64,000 nucleotides of DNA from G963665925 sp963678925 (GCA_963678925.1 OY787533.1:1674001-1738000); one strand, 5' to 3'; shown: positions 25,793 to 34,837, counted from the first letter of the stretch. Notes: generated by a model from the letters alone, not told the origin. Made by a program: numbers and translations.

Positions 25793-25851
25793 GATTCAGA
25801 TAAACCTGGCGTTATTCATCTAGGAAACGAAGTCATACGAGGAGGCATACC

Positions 25852-26250
25852 ATGAAAACATCCCCATCTATCGACCAGTGGCTCAAGGAAGCCAAAGCAG
25901 ATCCACAAGCACTCGAAGAAGGCATGTATCTGGTTCATAACGGCATTGTCCGCCAGACACCCAAAAAACAGGTTCGCGAAGGCATAGATACAGGTACCAA
26001 GGTAACCGGCATGCTGTTTTCCTATGATGAAATCAAGGTCAACGCTGCCATTGAAAAAACCCTGAAGATGGACGGCATATTCCATGTGCGCACTTGGCTC
26101 AACGAAGGCCATTTGAATGTGGGTGATGATATCATGTACATTCTGATTGGCGGCGATATCCGTCCACATGTCATTGATGCACTTCAATTTCTCGTGGAGA
26201 CCATCAAAACAACCTGTGTGGTTGAGACAGAAGAGTCAGCGCATCATTAA
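25852..26250 (+). CDS. MoaE-like protein (molybdopterin synthase large-subunit family)
   Basis: A 132-residue protein with the MoaE layout: GIVRQTPKK, a VTGMLFSYDEIKVNAAIEKTL segment, VRTWLNEGHLNVGDDIMYILIGG, and a final LVETIKTTCVVETEE. The usual final Lys-Glu of the MoaE active site appears as ETEE, so the catalytic Lys pair is not fully conserved and the protein may be a divergent paralogue. No other molybdopterin genes are nearby. GGAGG lies 6 nt before ATG 25852. It ends at a bidirectional terminator. Confidence 0.65.
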   Translation: MKTSPSIDQWLKEAKADPQALEEGMYLVHNGIVRQTPKKQVREGIDTGTKVTGMLFSYDEIKVNAAIEKTLKMDGIFHVRTWLNEGHLNVGDDIMYILIGGDIRPHVIDALQFLVETIKTTCVVETEESAHH

Positions 26251-26291
26251 CTTCCAAAGGTAAATCACCTGTTGACCTGCATCAGAACACA

Positions 26292-26324
26292 CAAAAACCG
26301 GACGAATGCCTTCGTCCGGTTTTG
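26292..26324. terminator. bidirectional terminator
   Basis: Stem CAAAAACCGGACGAA with TTCGTCCGGTTTTG and a 4-nt loop, flanked by A and T runs. It serves both the MoaE-like gene (+) and the aldo/keto reductase (-). Confidence 0.9.
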
Positions 26325-26365
26325 ATTTTCAAATATGTTTTCTTTCATATAAAAGATCTGCGCCT

Positions 26366-27517
26366 TTATCCTAAAACGCGTGCCACGTTCTTCAGTTCTT
26401 CCCGTATGGCAATATTCTGAGGACAATGTGACTCGCATTTTCCGCATTCAATACACTGGGTCGCCTTTGATGCATCCGGCAAAAACATTCTGTAACGCGT
26501 CTGGAAAACAGCCATACTGTCAAAGAGATAAGCGTTATTATAGAGCCCGAAATTCTGCGGAATATCCACACCGACCGGACAAGGCATGCAATAGCGGCAT
26601 CCTGTACAGTTGATTTTCATTCTGCTGTTGAAGACCTCTTTGGCATAATCAACAAGACCGATTTCTTCTTGTGTCAATGAATTCGCAGCACCTTCTGCTG
26701 CCGTCTTCAGGTTTTCTTCGACATGCACCATTTCAGACATGCCACTTAAGACTACTGAAACTTCTGGATGGTTCATCACCCAGCGAAGTGCCCATTCCAC
26801 CGGCGTACGCTTCACAGGTGCCTTTTCCCACGCCGCCTCGATTTCAGCTGGCATTTGCTGTGCCAGGCTTCCGCCACGCAGGGGTTCCATAATGGCAATA
26901 CCCAGCCCTTTGTCTGCAGCATACTCAAGGCCCTTCTTCCCAGCCTGATAGTTTTCGTCCAAGTAGTTGTACTGTATTTGGCAGAATGACCAGTCATAAC
27001 TATCAACAATGTCTATAAAACAGTCTTCATTGTCATGAAAGGAAAAACCTGCATATCGAATTTTTCCCGCTGCAATAGCACGGTCCAAAAATGCGCCGAT
27101 GTCCAGTGCCTTGAGCTTGTCCCACGTAGTCTTGTTCAGCGCATGAACCAGATAAAAATCAATGGTCTCTGTTTCAAGACGGCTCAACTGCGCATCCAAA
27201 AGGCGCTCCATGTCGGCCTGCGATTCACAGAGCCAAGAAGGCAGCTTTGTTGCGATATTGACCTTTTCTCTATAACCGTCTTTCAATGCTCTTGCAACGA
27301 AAGGTTCACTTGCGCCCCCTTTATCAAATCCCTTTCCGTGATAGGGATAGGCCGTATCAATATAGTTCACACCCGCGTCAATCGCATAGTGTACCATGGC
27401 AACGGCTTTTTCATCATCAATCTGTGATGCATCCCCGCCAATCACCGGTAGGCGCATACATCCAAATCCCAAGAGTGACACCTGCTCATTTGTCTTTCCG
27501 AACTTTCTATACTGCAT
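26366..27517 (-). CDS. aldo/keto reductase with C-terminal ferredoxin-type Fe-S domain
   Basis: A 383-residue oxidoreductase. The barrel domain (1-about 285) has GFGCMRLP, NYIDTAYPYHGKG with the catalytic Asp and Tyr, and the conserved Lys region IATKLPSW. The C-terminal part has CTGCRYCMPCP and CIECGKCESHCPQN, which would bind two [4Fe-4S] clusters. Such fused enzymes are common in anaerobes; substrates are generally unknown. ATG 27517 follows GGAG by 7 nt; an upstream in-frame ATG would add 25 unrelated residues. It lies 86 bp downstream of the YczE-type membrane gene and may be cotranscribed with it. Confidence 0.9.
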   Translation of the reverse strand: MQYRKFGKTNEQVSLLGFGCMRLPVIGGDASQIDDEKAVAMVHYAIDAGVNYIDTAYPYHGKGFDKGGASEPFVARALKDGYREKVNIATKLPSWLCESQADMERLLDAQLSRLETETIDFYLVHALNKTTWDKLKALDIGAFLDRAIAAGKIRYAGFSFHDNEDCFIDIVDSYDWSFCQIQYNYLDENYQAGKKGLEYAADKGLGIAIMEPLRGGSLAQQMPAEIEAAWEKAPVKRTPVEWALRWVMNHPEVSVVLSGMSEMVHVEENLKTAAEGAANSLTQEEIGLVDYAKEVFNSRMKINCTGCRYCMPCPVGVDIPQNFGLYNNAYLFDSMAVFQTRYRMFLPDASKATQCIECGKCESHCPQNIAIREELKNVARVLG

Positions 27518-27603
27518 TCGAAACTCCTTCCATCCATTATCCGAGTATTCATTTATCTTCATTTTCACTCTATCACTTGAAGTGCACTCCAAGTCAAGGA
27601 CCT

Positions 27604-28257
27604 TTACACGGCGCCTGACATCCGCTTTTCTTCAGCCATGGCCCTATTTAAACGCCATTGCTTGATCCATCCCGCTGTAAATGAGAAAAGAATCATGCTG
27701 ATAATGGTTCCTTCACGTATGAAAAGCTCCAGAGAAAAGAATAGGGTCATGCTCAAGGATATTGCAATTGCGATCACATCAACGCCATACCGCATAAATG
27801 TGAAGGAGTGTTTTCCGCGCTCCGAGAGAACCAGACATACGCCCTCCACCGGAAAGGTAATCGCGTCATAGCTGACAATCATTCCTGCACCAGAGGCTGT
27901 AATCACCGTTCCCAGTGTCATCAACAAAATTCGAAGCACATAGTAGTCCACCTGAAGCTTGGCAAGCACTGTATAGGTAAAGAAGTTGATACAGGTTCCA
28001 AACATCAGAAGTGACAAGGTCTGAATGATGTACTTCTTTCTTTGGGAAAACCGTGTCAGATACATATAAAATAGTAAGAAAATCAGATGCGCAAACATGG
28101 TTATAGTGCCTACCTTTATATTGACCGCCTCTGATACCGCCAAAGTCATGCTGTTGAAACAGCTCACACCCACATTGGCCTTAATGGTTAAGCTGACACC
28201 AAAAGCGCATACAATGTAAAACGCATAAGACTTCAGCAGCTTGCTCGAATGGCTCAT
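27604..28257 (-). CDS. YczE/YitT-type integral membrane protein
   Basis: A 217-residue protein with five or six hydrophobic segments. The N-terminal FGVSLTIKANVGVSCFNSMTLAVSEA and later TASGAGMIVSYDAITFPVEGV are typical of YczE-like membrane proteins, whose function is unknown. ATG 28257 follows AAGGGACGTGGCGA. Another member of the broad family is at 45741-46367. The promoter region carries a pair of inverted TGCACATTA sites. Confidence 0.75.
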   Translation of the reverse strand: MSHSSKLLKSYAFYIVCAFGVSLTIKANVGVSCFNSMTLAVSEAVNIKVGTITMFAHLIFLLFYMYLTRFSQRKKYIIQTLSLLMFGTCINFFTYTVLAKLQVDYYVLRILLMTLGTVITASGAGMIVSYDAITFPVEGVCLVLSERGKHSFTFMRYGVDVIAIAISLSMTLFFSLELFIREGTIISMILFSFTAGWIKQWRLNRAMAEEKRMSGAV

Positions 28258-28572
28258 TTCGCCACGTCCCTTCTATATGATGAGCTCATAAATATGCACA
28301 TTATCTTGCTATTAATAGTATAGAAGATATATGTAATGTGCAACATGTTTGTATATTCTTATGTGAGATTTTCTGCTGAAATGCCGTATTTCTAGTATTT
28401 CCAGCGACTTCACGAATACCAAGTTCATCTGTCGGGTATTTGATGTTTTTACAATTACTTTTTGAGCATCAAATTTTTCGATATTTATAGAAGCCTTAAA
28501 TATCAGATGGTATTATCAGACGAGTTGGATTAATTAGATAAAATTGGGATTCTTACGAACGAGGTGGACTGA
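28258..28572. promoter_or_regulatory. divergent promoter region of YczE-type gene and ABC operon
   Basis: No gene. On the minus side TGCACATTA (28295-28303) and its reverse TAATGTGCA (28334-28342) flank a candidate promoter, TTGCAC with a 17-bp spacer and TACTAT. On the plus side TTTGATG/CATCAAA (28439-28473) and GATATTTA-N9-TAAATATC (28480-28504) precede an extended -10 TGGTATTAT (28508-28516), about 60 nt before the binding-protein ATG. Confidence 0.5.
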
Positions 28573-29688
28573 ATGTTTAAAAGAAAATTTATGAGCCTTC
28601 TGTTAGTCGCTTTTATGCTGATGACAGTGGTGGGCTGCTCGCAAAACGCGCCTGCAGAAGCACCTGCTGAGGCACCTGAAGCAACGGAAGCTGCTGCAGA
28701 AGCACCTGCTGAAGAACCAGCTGACACAGTTGAGCTTGAAGACACAGTCGTTGTTTACTCAACACACGGCGAAGATATGCTTGAGCTTGTTGCAACAGAG
28801 TTTGAAAAGGAAACAGGCGTTAAAGTGGAATTTATCAACCTTAAAGGCGAGCTTGCTGACCGCGTTCGCGCTGAAAAGGAAAATCCGCAGTCGGATGTCA
28901 TGTTCGGTGCATCATCGGCAGTATTCCTTGAGCTGAAACAGGAAGATCTGTTTGAATCATACGAGCCGAGCTGGGGCGCTGCAATCAATCCTCTGTTCAA
29001 GGATGAAGAGGGTTACTTCTATGGTACAATCCAAACACCTGTCGTACTCTTCTACAATGCGGATATGGTTTCCGCTGAAGACGCACCAACAGACTGGAAT
29101 GACCTTACTGCAGACCGTTTCAAAGATCAGCTGGTTTTCAGAAACGCCCTTTCATCATCTGCACGCGCTACTTACTCTGCACTGCTTCAGCAGTATGAAA
29201 AAGCAGGAAACATTGAAGATGGCTGGAACTACCTTGCTGATGTAGATAAGAATACCAAGCAATACTACGGAAGTGGATCACTTCAATTCCAAGCAATCGG
29301 CAGACAGGAAGCAAGCGTGAGCTTTGCAACACTAAGTTCTGTAATCGACAACCGCGAAGGCAATGGCATGAACCTTGAAATCGTCAATGCTGAAAGTGGT
29401 TCTCCAGTAATCACAGACTGTATTGGTCTGATCAACAATGCAAAACACCCTGCGGCAGCAAAAGCTTTCATCGACTTTGCAGGTGGTGTGAAAATCCAAA
29501 CGCTGTATGCAAACGAGTTCAACAGAATGCCAACACATCCTGATGCAATTGCACAAGCTCCTGCATGGATGGGCGCAATTGAACTGAATGTAATGGATGT
29601 TGATTGGGGTGCCCTATCGCAAACACAATCTGAGTGGATGCAAAAATGGGATACTGAAATCAAAGACACACAGAAAGACGCACAATAA
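28573..29688 (+). CDS. ABC transporter substrate-binding lipoprotein
   Basis: A 371-residue extracellular binding protein of the iron/phosphonate/polyamine superfamily (SBP type 1). Lipobox VVGC lies at about residue 22. An unusual Ala/Glu/Pro-rich linker with repeats of PAEAPAEAPE covers about 25-50. The mature domain starts VVVYSTHGEDMLELVATEFEKETG, as in Fe3+ and 2-aminoethylphosphonate receptors. The ligand cannot be decided; no phosphonate-degrading gene is nearby. GAGGTG precedes ATG 28573 by 6 nt. A true terminator follows, so much of the transcription probably stops before the ATPase gene. Confidence 0.88.
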   Translation: MFKRKFMSLLLVAFMLMTVVGCSQNAPAEAPAEAPEATEAAAEAPAEEPADTVELEDTVVVYSTHGEDMLELVATEFEKETGVKVEFINLKGELADRVRAEKENPQSDVMFGASSAVFLELKQEDLFESYEPSWGAAINPLFKDEEGYFYGTIQTPVVLFYNADMVSAEDAPTDWNDLTADRFKDQLVFRNALSSSARATYSALLQQYEKAGNIEDGWNYLADVDKNTKQYYGSGSLQFQAIGRQEASVSFATLSSVIDNREGNGMNLEIVNAESGSPVITDCIGLINNAKHPAAAKAFIDFAGGVKIQTLYANEFNRMPTHPDAIAQAPAWMGAIELNVMDVDWGALSQTQSEWMQKWDTEIKDTQKDAQ

Positions 29689-29708
29689 TCCGTTATAAGA
29701 CTTATTCA

Positions 29709-29740
29709 GCGTAAGGAGACCTTTTCTCCTTACGCTTTTT
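29709..29740 (+). terminator. intra-operon terminator after the ABC binding-protein gene
   Basis: Stem GCGTAAGGAGA (29709-29719) with TCTCCTTACGC (29725-29735), then TTTTT. It lies between the binding-protein and ATPase genes and would raise the binding protein relative to the membrane parts. Confidence 0.85.
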
Positions 29741-29798
29741 GTCCTTTTTTTGTCCTTTCAACTTGCACCTTATTATTCTAGCCTTTAAAGGAGGCATT

Positions 29799-30842
29799 AT
29801 GGGTACGGTCACACTTACAAACATTGAAAAAAATTATGGGCAAACCCGCGCGTGCGCCGACATTAGTCTGAATATCCATCAAGGAGAGTTTTTCACACTG
29901 CTCGGTCCTTCTGGATGCGGAAAAACCACCCTCCTTCGAATCGTAGCTGGTCTGATTACACCTGACCGGGGAAACATCCTCATCGGTAAGCAGGATGTAA
30001 CAGAGACACCTACAGAAAAACGTGCCGTTGGCATGGTCTTTCAGAATTATGCCCTTTTCCCATTCATGACAGTCTACGAGAATGTGGAGTACAGCCTGAA
30101 AATAAGCCGCCTTTCAAAAGTAGCATGCCGCAAACGTGTAGAGAAGTATCTTGAGATGGTCCAGCTTTCCGGCTATGAAAAACGGCAGATTTCTGAGCTG
30201 TCCGGAGGTGAACAGCAACGCGTCGCCCTGGCACGCTCCCTGGCTATGGAACCCAAGGTTCTCCTTTTGGACGAGCCCCTCTCCAACCTGGACGCACGTC
30301 TTAGGGCCTCCATGCGAATAGAAATATCAAAGATCATAAGAAATCTGGGTATTACCACGCTTTTTGTAACACACGACCAGACAGAAGCCCTGTCCATGTC
30401 CGATAGAATAGCTGTCTTCAACAAGGGAAAATGTCTTCAGGTCGGCACACCAGAAGCGATTTACAATCAGCCGCAAAACGCATTTGTTGCCGAATTCGTA
30501 GGTGACACCAATCTTTGGTCCCGTGCTTTTCTATCACAAAACCCTGAATTTGCTAGGGCCATGCAATTGGATCCGCTTTCACTTCAACCGGATGAACGCA
30601 TTTCATTGAGGCCGCAAAACTTGCACATAAAGCCTCTGGATACATCAGACAGCATGACCGCAAGAGGCATTGTGGAAGACGTCTTTTTCACAGGCAGCCT
30701 CAAGGAATATCAGATTGGTGTGGCTGGCCAGACCATCAAGGTTTCTCAGCCAAACACATTCACACACAGCAGACTCCTGGCGGTTGGCGACCCGGTTCAA
30801 ATCGAAATAGATCCCCATTCGGTTGTCATATTGAAGGCATGA
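29799..30842 (+). CDS. ABC transporter ATP-binding protein (PotA/FbpC type)
   Basis: A 347-residue importer ATPase. Walker A is GPSGCGKTT, the Q-loop is VFQNYALFP, the signature is LSGGEQQR, Walker B is VLLLDEPLSNLD, and the switch His is in VTHDQTEA. The C-terminal about 110 residues form a TOBE-type domain with ISLRPQNLHI. AAAGGAGG lies before ATG 29799; an in-frame ATG at 29739 overlaps the terminator and is rejected. It energises the fused permease downstream (13-bp gap). Confidence 0.94.
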   Translation: MGTVTLTNIEKNYGQTRACADISLNIHQGEFFTLLGPSGCGKTTLLRIVAGLITPDRGNILIGKQDVTETPTEKRAVGMVFQNYALFPFMTVYENVEYSLKISRLSKVACRKRVEKYLEMVQLSGYEKRQISELSGGEQQRVALARSLAMEPKVLLLDEPLSNLDARLRASMRIEISKIIRNLGITTLFVTHDQTEALSMSDRIAVFNKGKCLQVGTPEAIYNQPQNAFVAEFVGDTNLWSRAFLSQNPEFARAMQLDPLSLQPDERISLRPQNLHIKPLDTSDSMTARGIVEDVFFTGSLKEYQIGVAGQTIKVSQPNTFTHSRLLAVGDPVQIEIDPHSVVILKA

Positions 30843-30855
30843 GGAGGTAGTCTCT

Positions 30856-32547
30856 TTGATCCACGTTACACAACACACACTAAAAAAATGGATAAACTAC
30901 AGCCTTACAGGTCTACTGACAGGATGCCTTGTTCTTCTCATTCTCATTCCGGCACTCAAGACACTTGAAGTCAGCCTTTCCGAAGGCGGCAGTCTGTCTC
31001 TTCTTACCTATACTGCATTTTTCAAAGAACCCAACAACCTGCAGGCCCTGGCCAATTCCATCGTTCTGGCCTGTCTGACGGTGGTCGTTTGCGGAGGCAT
31101 CGGAACCCTCCTGGCATTCCTTGTACACTACTTTGAAACACCCTTTCGAAGTGCGCTTGACAAGATTCTTCTCATTCCCATTGCCCTACCGGGTCTCATT
31201 ATTGTTTTTGCATTCATGCAGCTTTATGGTGAAAGCGGCATGGTCACACAATCCATAAAGATGCTCCTGCACCTCGATACGATTCCATATCACTTCACCG
31301 GACTCAGTGGCATACTTTTTGTACACGCCTATACCCAATACGTCTACTTTTATCTGAACGTATCGATTGCAATCAGGCAGATCGATGCCTCTCTCATTGA
31401 GGCAGCACGAAATATGGGGGCGTCCAAGTGGACTGTTTTTCGCACAGTTATACTTCCTTTCCTGAAGCCAGCCCTTGTCGCTTCAAGCATCATGACCTTC
31501 ATGTCCGGCATCGGCTCATTTTCTGCGCCGAGTATACTTGGAGGAAGCTACCGGGTCCTCACTGTACAGATTCTCATGGCGAAGGCAAACAATTACATGT
31601 CGGTTGCTGCCATGCAGGTCGTTGTCCTGACGGGCATCTCACTGACATTCTGGTGGATGATGGTTGCATACGAAAGAAAAATTCAGTTTACGGGTTCTGT
31701 GCGCGGCCTTGCTTTCAAGCCAGTGCATCTAAAGCGACCAGCCTATCGAGCACTGCAGCACGGACTGCTCTTCACCCTGTGTCTGCTCATTGTGGCACCT
31801 GTCCTGCTCATATTCATTGTGTCATTTGTAAAACCCGGCTCCTGGATGATCGATATTTTTCCTCACGAATTTTCCATAGACAACTATGTTGCCATACTTA
31901 CCAAGCCCAGGGTCTTCGCACCGTTTAAAAACAGTATTCTGATGGCTTTATCCGCCGCCCTGGCAGCCCTCCTGATCGGACTTCCAGCCTCGGCAATACT
32001 CGTAAAATCAAAATACAAGGTAAGGCCCTTCATGGAGTTACTAATTATGCTGCCATGGACCATGCCGGCCAGTGCTATCGCCATAAACACCATCAACGCA
32101 TTCAACAAGCCGACCTGGTTCACGCTCAATCACGCACTTGCAGGTTCATTCATTCTCCTGCCCATTGCATACTTTATCAGTTCCATTCCCGTCATGGTCA
32201 AGACCCTCGGGGTGTCTATGAATGGACTGAACAATACCTATATCGAGGCTTCAAAGAGCCTTGGTGCAAACGGCCTGGAGACGCTCTACCGCATTATTGT
32301 GCCGATTCTGACACCTGGCATGCTCGCTGGATTTCTCCTTGTCTTCATTCGAAGTCTGGGCGAGTACACCTTGTCCGCATTTTTATATACCGCTTCAAAC
32401 AAGCCCCTCTCCATTGCTATGGTCAATGGCGTCTTTGAGTACCGTCTAGGCCTGGCTATGGCATACGGCGCACTGCTCGTCATTGTTTCGGGCCTGCTGA
32501 GCACACTGATTTACAAACTGGTACCCAATGGGAGGTCGATATCATGA
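30856..32547 (+). CDS. ABC transporter permease, two fused permease domains
   Basis: A 563-residue membrane protein with about 12 hydrophobic segments and two inner-membrane permease domains, as in FbpB-type iron and some phosphonate importers. Both ATPase-contact (EAA) loops are seen: EAARNMGASKWTVFRTV near residue 185 and EASKSLGANGLETLYRI near 460. It begins at TTG (30856), with GGAGG 8 nt upstream. It overlaps the PP2C-like gene by ATGA, so the phosphatase is translationally coupled to the transporter. Confidence 0.92.
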   Translation: MIHVTQHTLKKWINYSLTGLLTGCLVLLILIPALKTLEVSLSEGGSLSLLTYTAFFKEPNNLQALANSIVLACLTVVVCGGIGTLLAFLVHYFETPFRSALDKILLIPIALPGLIIVFAFMQLYGESGMVTQSIKMLLHLDTIPYHFTGLSGILFVHAYTQYVYFYLNVSIAIRQIDASLIEAARNMGASKWTVFRTVILPFLKPALVASSIMTFMSGIGSFSAPSILGGSYRVLTVQILMAKANNYMSVAAMQVVVLTGISLTFWWMMVAYERKIQFTGSVRGLAFKPVHLKRPAYRALQHGLLFTLCLLIVAPVLLIFIVSFVKPGSWMIDIFPHEFSIDNYVAILTKPRVFAPFKNSILMALSAALAALLIGLPASAILVKSKYKVRPFMELLIMLPWTMPASAIAINTINAFNKPTWFTLNHALAGSFILLPIAYFISSIPVMVKTLGVSMNGLNNTYIEASKSLGANGLETLYRIIVPILTPGMLAGFLLVFIRSLGEYTLSAFLYTASNKPLSIAMVNGVFEYRLGLAMAYGALLVIVSGLLSTLIYKLVPNGRSIS

Positions 32548-33380
32548 AACACGCAGACTGGATTACCAATACCTACAAACAGCATAATGAAGATGCGTGC
32601 GGTCTGACAGAAAATGCCGCATGGGTTATGGATGGCGCACTGCCACTCAACAAGACACGGGTGACAAGTGCACCAAACGACGTTGTGTGGATGGTGGACT
32701 GGTGGACGCATTACCTGAACCGGTCTTTGTCCAATATCGATGATTCCATTCACAGTATTCTTACAAGTGGGATCCATGCCATCAATAGGGATTTCTCCAA
32801 ATTTGCAGACCCAAGTTCCCTTTCAAAACTCGACCGCGCTTCGGCCGGTATTGGAATTGTACGCAGCAATGATGTGGATCTTGAATGCTACGTCCTTGGG
32901 GATATCGAAATCGTTTTGCGCCTGAAAAATGGAAACCACAAGGTCATTACCGATACCAAGATAGAAGCCCTGGATTCTGAAGTAATCAAAATGATTGCGA
33001 GCACCCCTGACCGCAGCAGCCAAATTGTCTTCAATGGCTACACGCAGGCTGAACTGGACAAGCTTCAGCGAAACAGAATGTCCATGAATACCAAGGCGGG
33101 CTACGCTATTCTGGAACATGACATCTCTGCTGTTCCAAGAGGGATATACTACACCTTTCCAAAGTCAGAGGTCCATGCCATTCTGATTATGTCAGACGGC
33201 TACTCAGCCCTATATAATAAATTTGATCACTGTTCTCTGGAAGGTCTATTTGATTCGGTGGACACGCTAGGTGTTGATGGGCTTATTCCAACCCTCCGCC
33301 AGATCGAGCAAAATGGCTTTAATACACACAAAAGGCTGCGCAAACACGATGACGCGACTGCGGTTTACCTGCAGCTTTAA
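32544..33380 (+). CDS. PP2C-like protein phosphatase in ABC operon
   Basis: A 278-residue protein resembling metal-dependent Ser/Thr phosphatases of the PP2C/SpoIIE fold. The ordered motifs are visible: HNEDACGL (N-E-D motif), WVMDGALP (motif II Asp), RASAGIGIV, LGDIEIVLR, LIMSDGYSAL and RKHDDATAVYL (metal-binding Asp pair). The motif II DGHGG is reduced to DGALP, so activity should be treated as likely, not certain. Its ATG overlaps the permease stop by 4 nt and it ends the operon at a strong terminator. Its target is unknown; there is no Ser/Thr kinase in the window. Confidence 0.8.
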   Translation: MKHADWITNTYKQHNEDACGLTENAAWVMDGALPLNKTRVTSAPNDVVWMVDWWTHYLNRSLSNIDDSIHSILTSGIHAINRDFSKFADPSSLSKLDRASAGIGIVRSNDVDLECYVLGDIEIVLRLKNGNHKVITDTKIEALDSEVIKMIASTPDRSSQIVFNGYTQAELDKLQRNRMSMNTKAGYAILEHDISAVPRGIYYTFPKSEVHAILIMSDGYSALYNKFDHCSLEGLFDSVDTLGVDGLIPTLRQIEQNGFNTHKRLRKHDDATAVYLQL

Positions 33381-33417
33381 CTTCGTGCACATTTATCAAA
33401 TCAGCTAAAATTTCATG

Positions 33418-33452
33418 ACAAAAAACCTCTTCAATTTGTGAAGAGGTTTTTG
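33418..33452. terminator. bidirectional terminator
   Basis: Stem AAAAACCTCTTCA with TGAAGAGGTTTTT and a short AT-rich loop. It separates the PP2C-like gene (+) from the symporter gene (-). Confidence 0.9.
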
Positions 33453-33497
33453 ATTTACATTTTCGAACGGCCTACTCATCACGAATGCCTGAGTTTA

Positions 33498-34745
33498 TCA
33501 AGCCGCATGTGCCTTTGGATTTTTTGCTTCCACCTTGCTATAGTCCAGCTCATCTTCTGAGGCAGCTACAACCGTTGCTGCTGCTATATCTCCAATGACA
33601 TTGACAGATGTTCTTGCCATATCCAGCAATCTGTCAATCCCAGCAATCAGCGTCAGGCCTTCCAGTGGCAGACCCACAGAAGACAGTACGATTGAAAGCA
33701 TGATCAGACCACCGCCCGGTACACCTGCAGTGCCGATTGCGCCAAGTGTTGCAGTAACAATAATTGTACCGATTTGCGCCATTGTCAGATCAATACCATA
33801 TACTTGTGCGACAAACAATGCACATACACCCTGATAAAGTGATGTTCCACCCATGTTGATGGTTGCGCCAAGCGGAAGTACAAAACTTGCAATACGGTCT
33901 GATACACCCAGGTTTTCCTTAACGCATTTGATGCTGACCGGAAGTGTCCCCGAGCTGCTAGAAGTACTGAAGGCCGTTGCGCCAGCTGGCAATATGCCAT
34001 TTATGAACTTCATAGGCGACACGCGTGTAAAAATCTTTATTGTCGATGCATATACAAACAGCGTCTGAAGCAGACATCCCAAATAAACTGCACCAATGAC
34101 CTTAATCAGTGGAATCAGGACTGCGGTACCATTTGAAGCCACGACAGGCGTAATCAGTGCAAACACGCCAATGGGTGCCATGCTCATGATGAACCCGGTA
34201 ATCTTATACATTATTTCTGCAAGACTCTCACAAAATGCGATAAAGGGCCTTGCTGTCTCCTCTGGCAATGATGTTGCACCAATACCCAGGAAGAGTGAAA
34301 AAGTTATAATCTGCAGCATATTACCTTCTACCATACCCTTGAGAGGGTTTTTCGGAATGATATTGAGCAGGGTCTCAACCAGCGGTGGTGCATCGTTTGA
34401 AGCGATGTCTCCAATCACTGGAATGCTCAGGCCTGCACCTGGCACCATAACCTTTGCCAGTACCAGACCAATCGTTACCGCAAACGCAGTTGTCAACAAA
34501 TAGTAGCTGAGTGTCTTGGCACCGATTCGACCTAAGGTCTTAATATCCCCAATGCTCGATGCGCCAACTACCAGCGATGAAAACACAAGTGGTACGATTA
34601 GCATTTTGATCATGTTTATAAACAGTGTTCCAAATGGCTTAATGTATACATTTGCGATTTCAGGACTGTTCCCCAGTAACAGACCCGTTACAATACCTGC
34701 TGCCAGACCAATGAATATCTTCGTGGTCAGTTTCATTTTTTTCAT
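33498..34745 (-). CDS. dicarboxylate/amino acid:cation symporter (DAACS family)
   Basis: A 415-residue carrier that imports glutamate, aspartate or C4-dicarboxylates with sodium or protons. About 8 hydrophobic segments and two hairpins are present. The serine-rich STSSSSGTLPVSIKC, the LPLGATINMGGTSLY motif and the GTAGVPGGGLIMLSIVLSS region are diagnostic. ATG 34745 follows GGGGAG. Its promoter carries TTTTGT repeats, the known target type of GlnL response regulators, and a GlnL/GlnK pair lies directly upstream on the same strand. Confidence 0.93.
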   Translation of the reverse strand: MKKMKLTTKIFIGLAAGIVTGLLLGNSPEIANVYIKPFGTLFINMIKMLIVPLVFSSLVVGASSIGDIKTLGRIGAKTLSYYLLTTAFAVTIGLVLAKVMVPGAGLSIPVIGDIASNDAPPLVETLLNIIPKNPLKGMVEGNMLQIITFSLFLGIGATSLPEETARPFIAFCESLAEIMYKITGFIMSMAPIGVFALITPVVASNGTAVLIPLIKVIGAVYLGCLLQTLFVYASTIKIFTRVSPMKFINGILPAGATAFSTSSSSGTLPVSIKCVKENLGVSDRIASFVLPLGATINMGGTSLYQGVCALFVAQVYGIDLTMAQIGTIIVTATLGAIGTAGVPGGGLIMLSIVLSSVGLPLEGLTLIAGIDRLLDMARTSVNVIGDIAAATVVAASEDELDYSKVEAKNPKAHAA

Positions 34746-34800
34746 TGTCGCTCCCCTTTTCCAAATAGTTAAATAACCTACTATGGGCAGGATAACCTTT

Positions 34801-34837
34801 GCCCGACAAAATCAGACAGGATATTAGCACGACAAAA
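34801..34837 (-). promoter_or_regulatory. TTTTGT repeats, putative GlnL-type binding site
   Basis: Minus strand: TTTTGTCGTGC (34837-34827), then TCCTGT-N4-TTTTGT (34821-34806). The latter matches the TTTTGT-N4-TTTTGT direct repeat reported for Bacillus GlnL with two changes. It lies about 60-90 bp upstream of the symporter start. Confidence 0.6.

Noticed and set aside
25852..26250. Assignment as a fully active MoaE
   Set aside because: The terminal catalytic Lys-Glu is altered and no other molybdopterin gene is near, so only a MoaE-like call is made.
31428..31928. Plus-strand open frame of 166 codons inside the ABC permease gene
   Set aside because: It lies in another frame of a strongly conserved permease; no ribosome site.
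28573..33380. Assignment of the ABC operon as an iron or 2-aminoethylphosphonate importer
   Set aside because: Both fit the receptor fold and permease type, but no supporting metabolic or iron-related gene is present.
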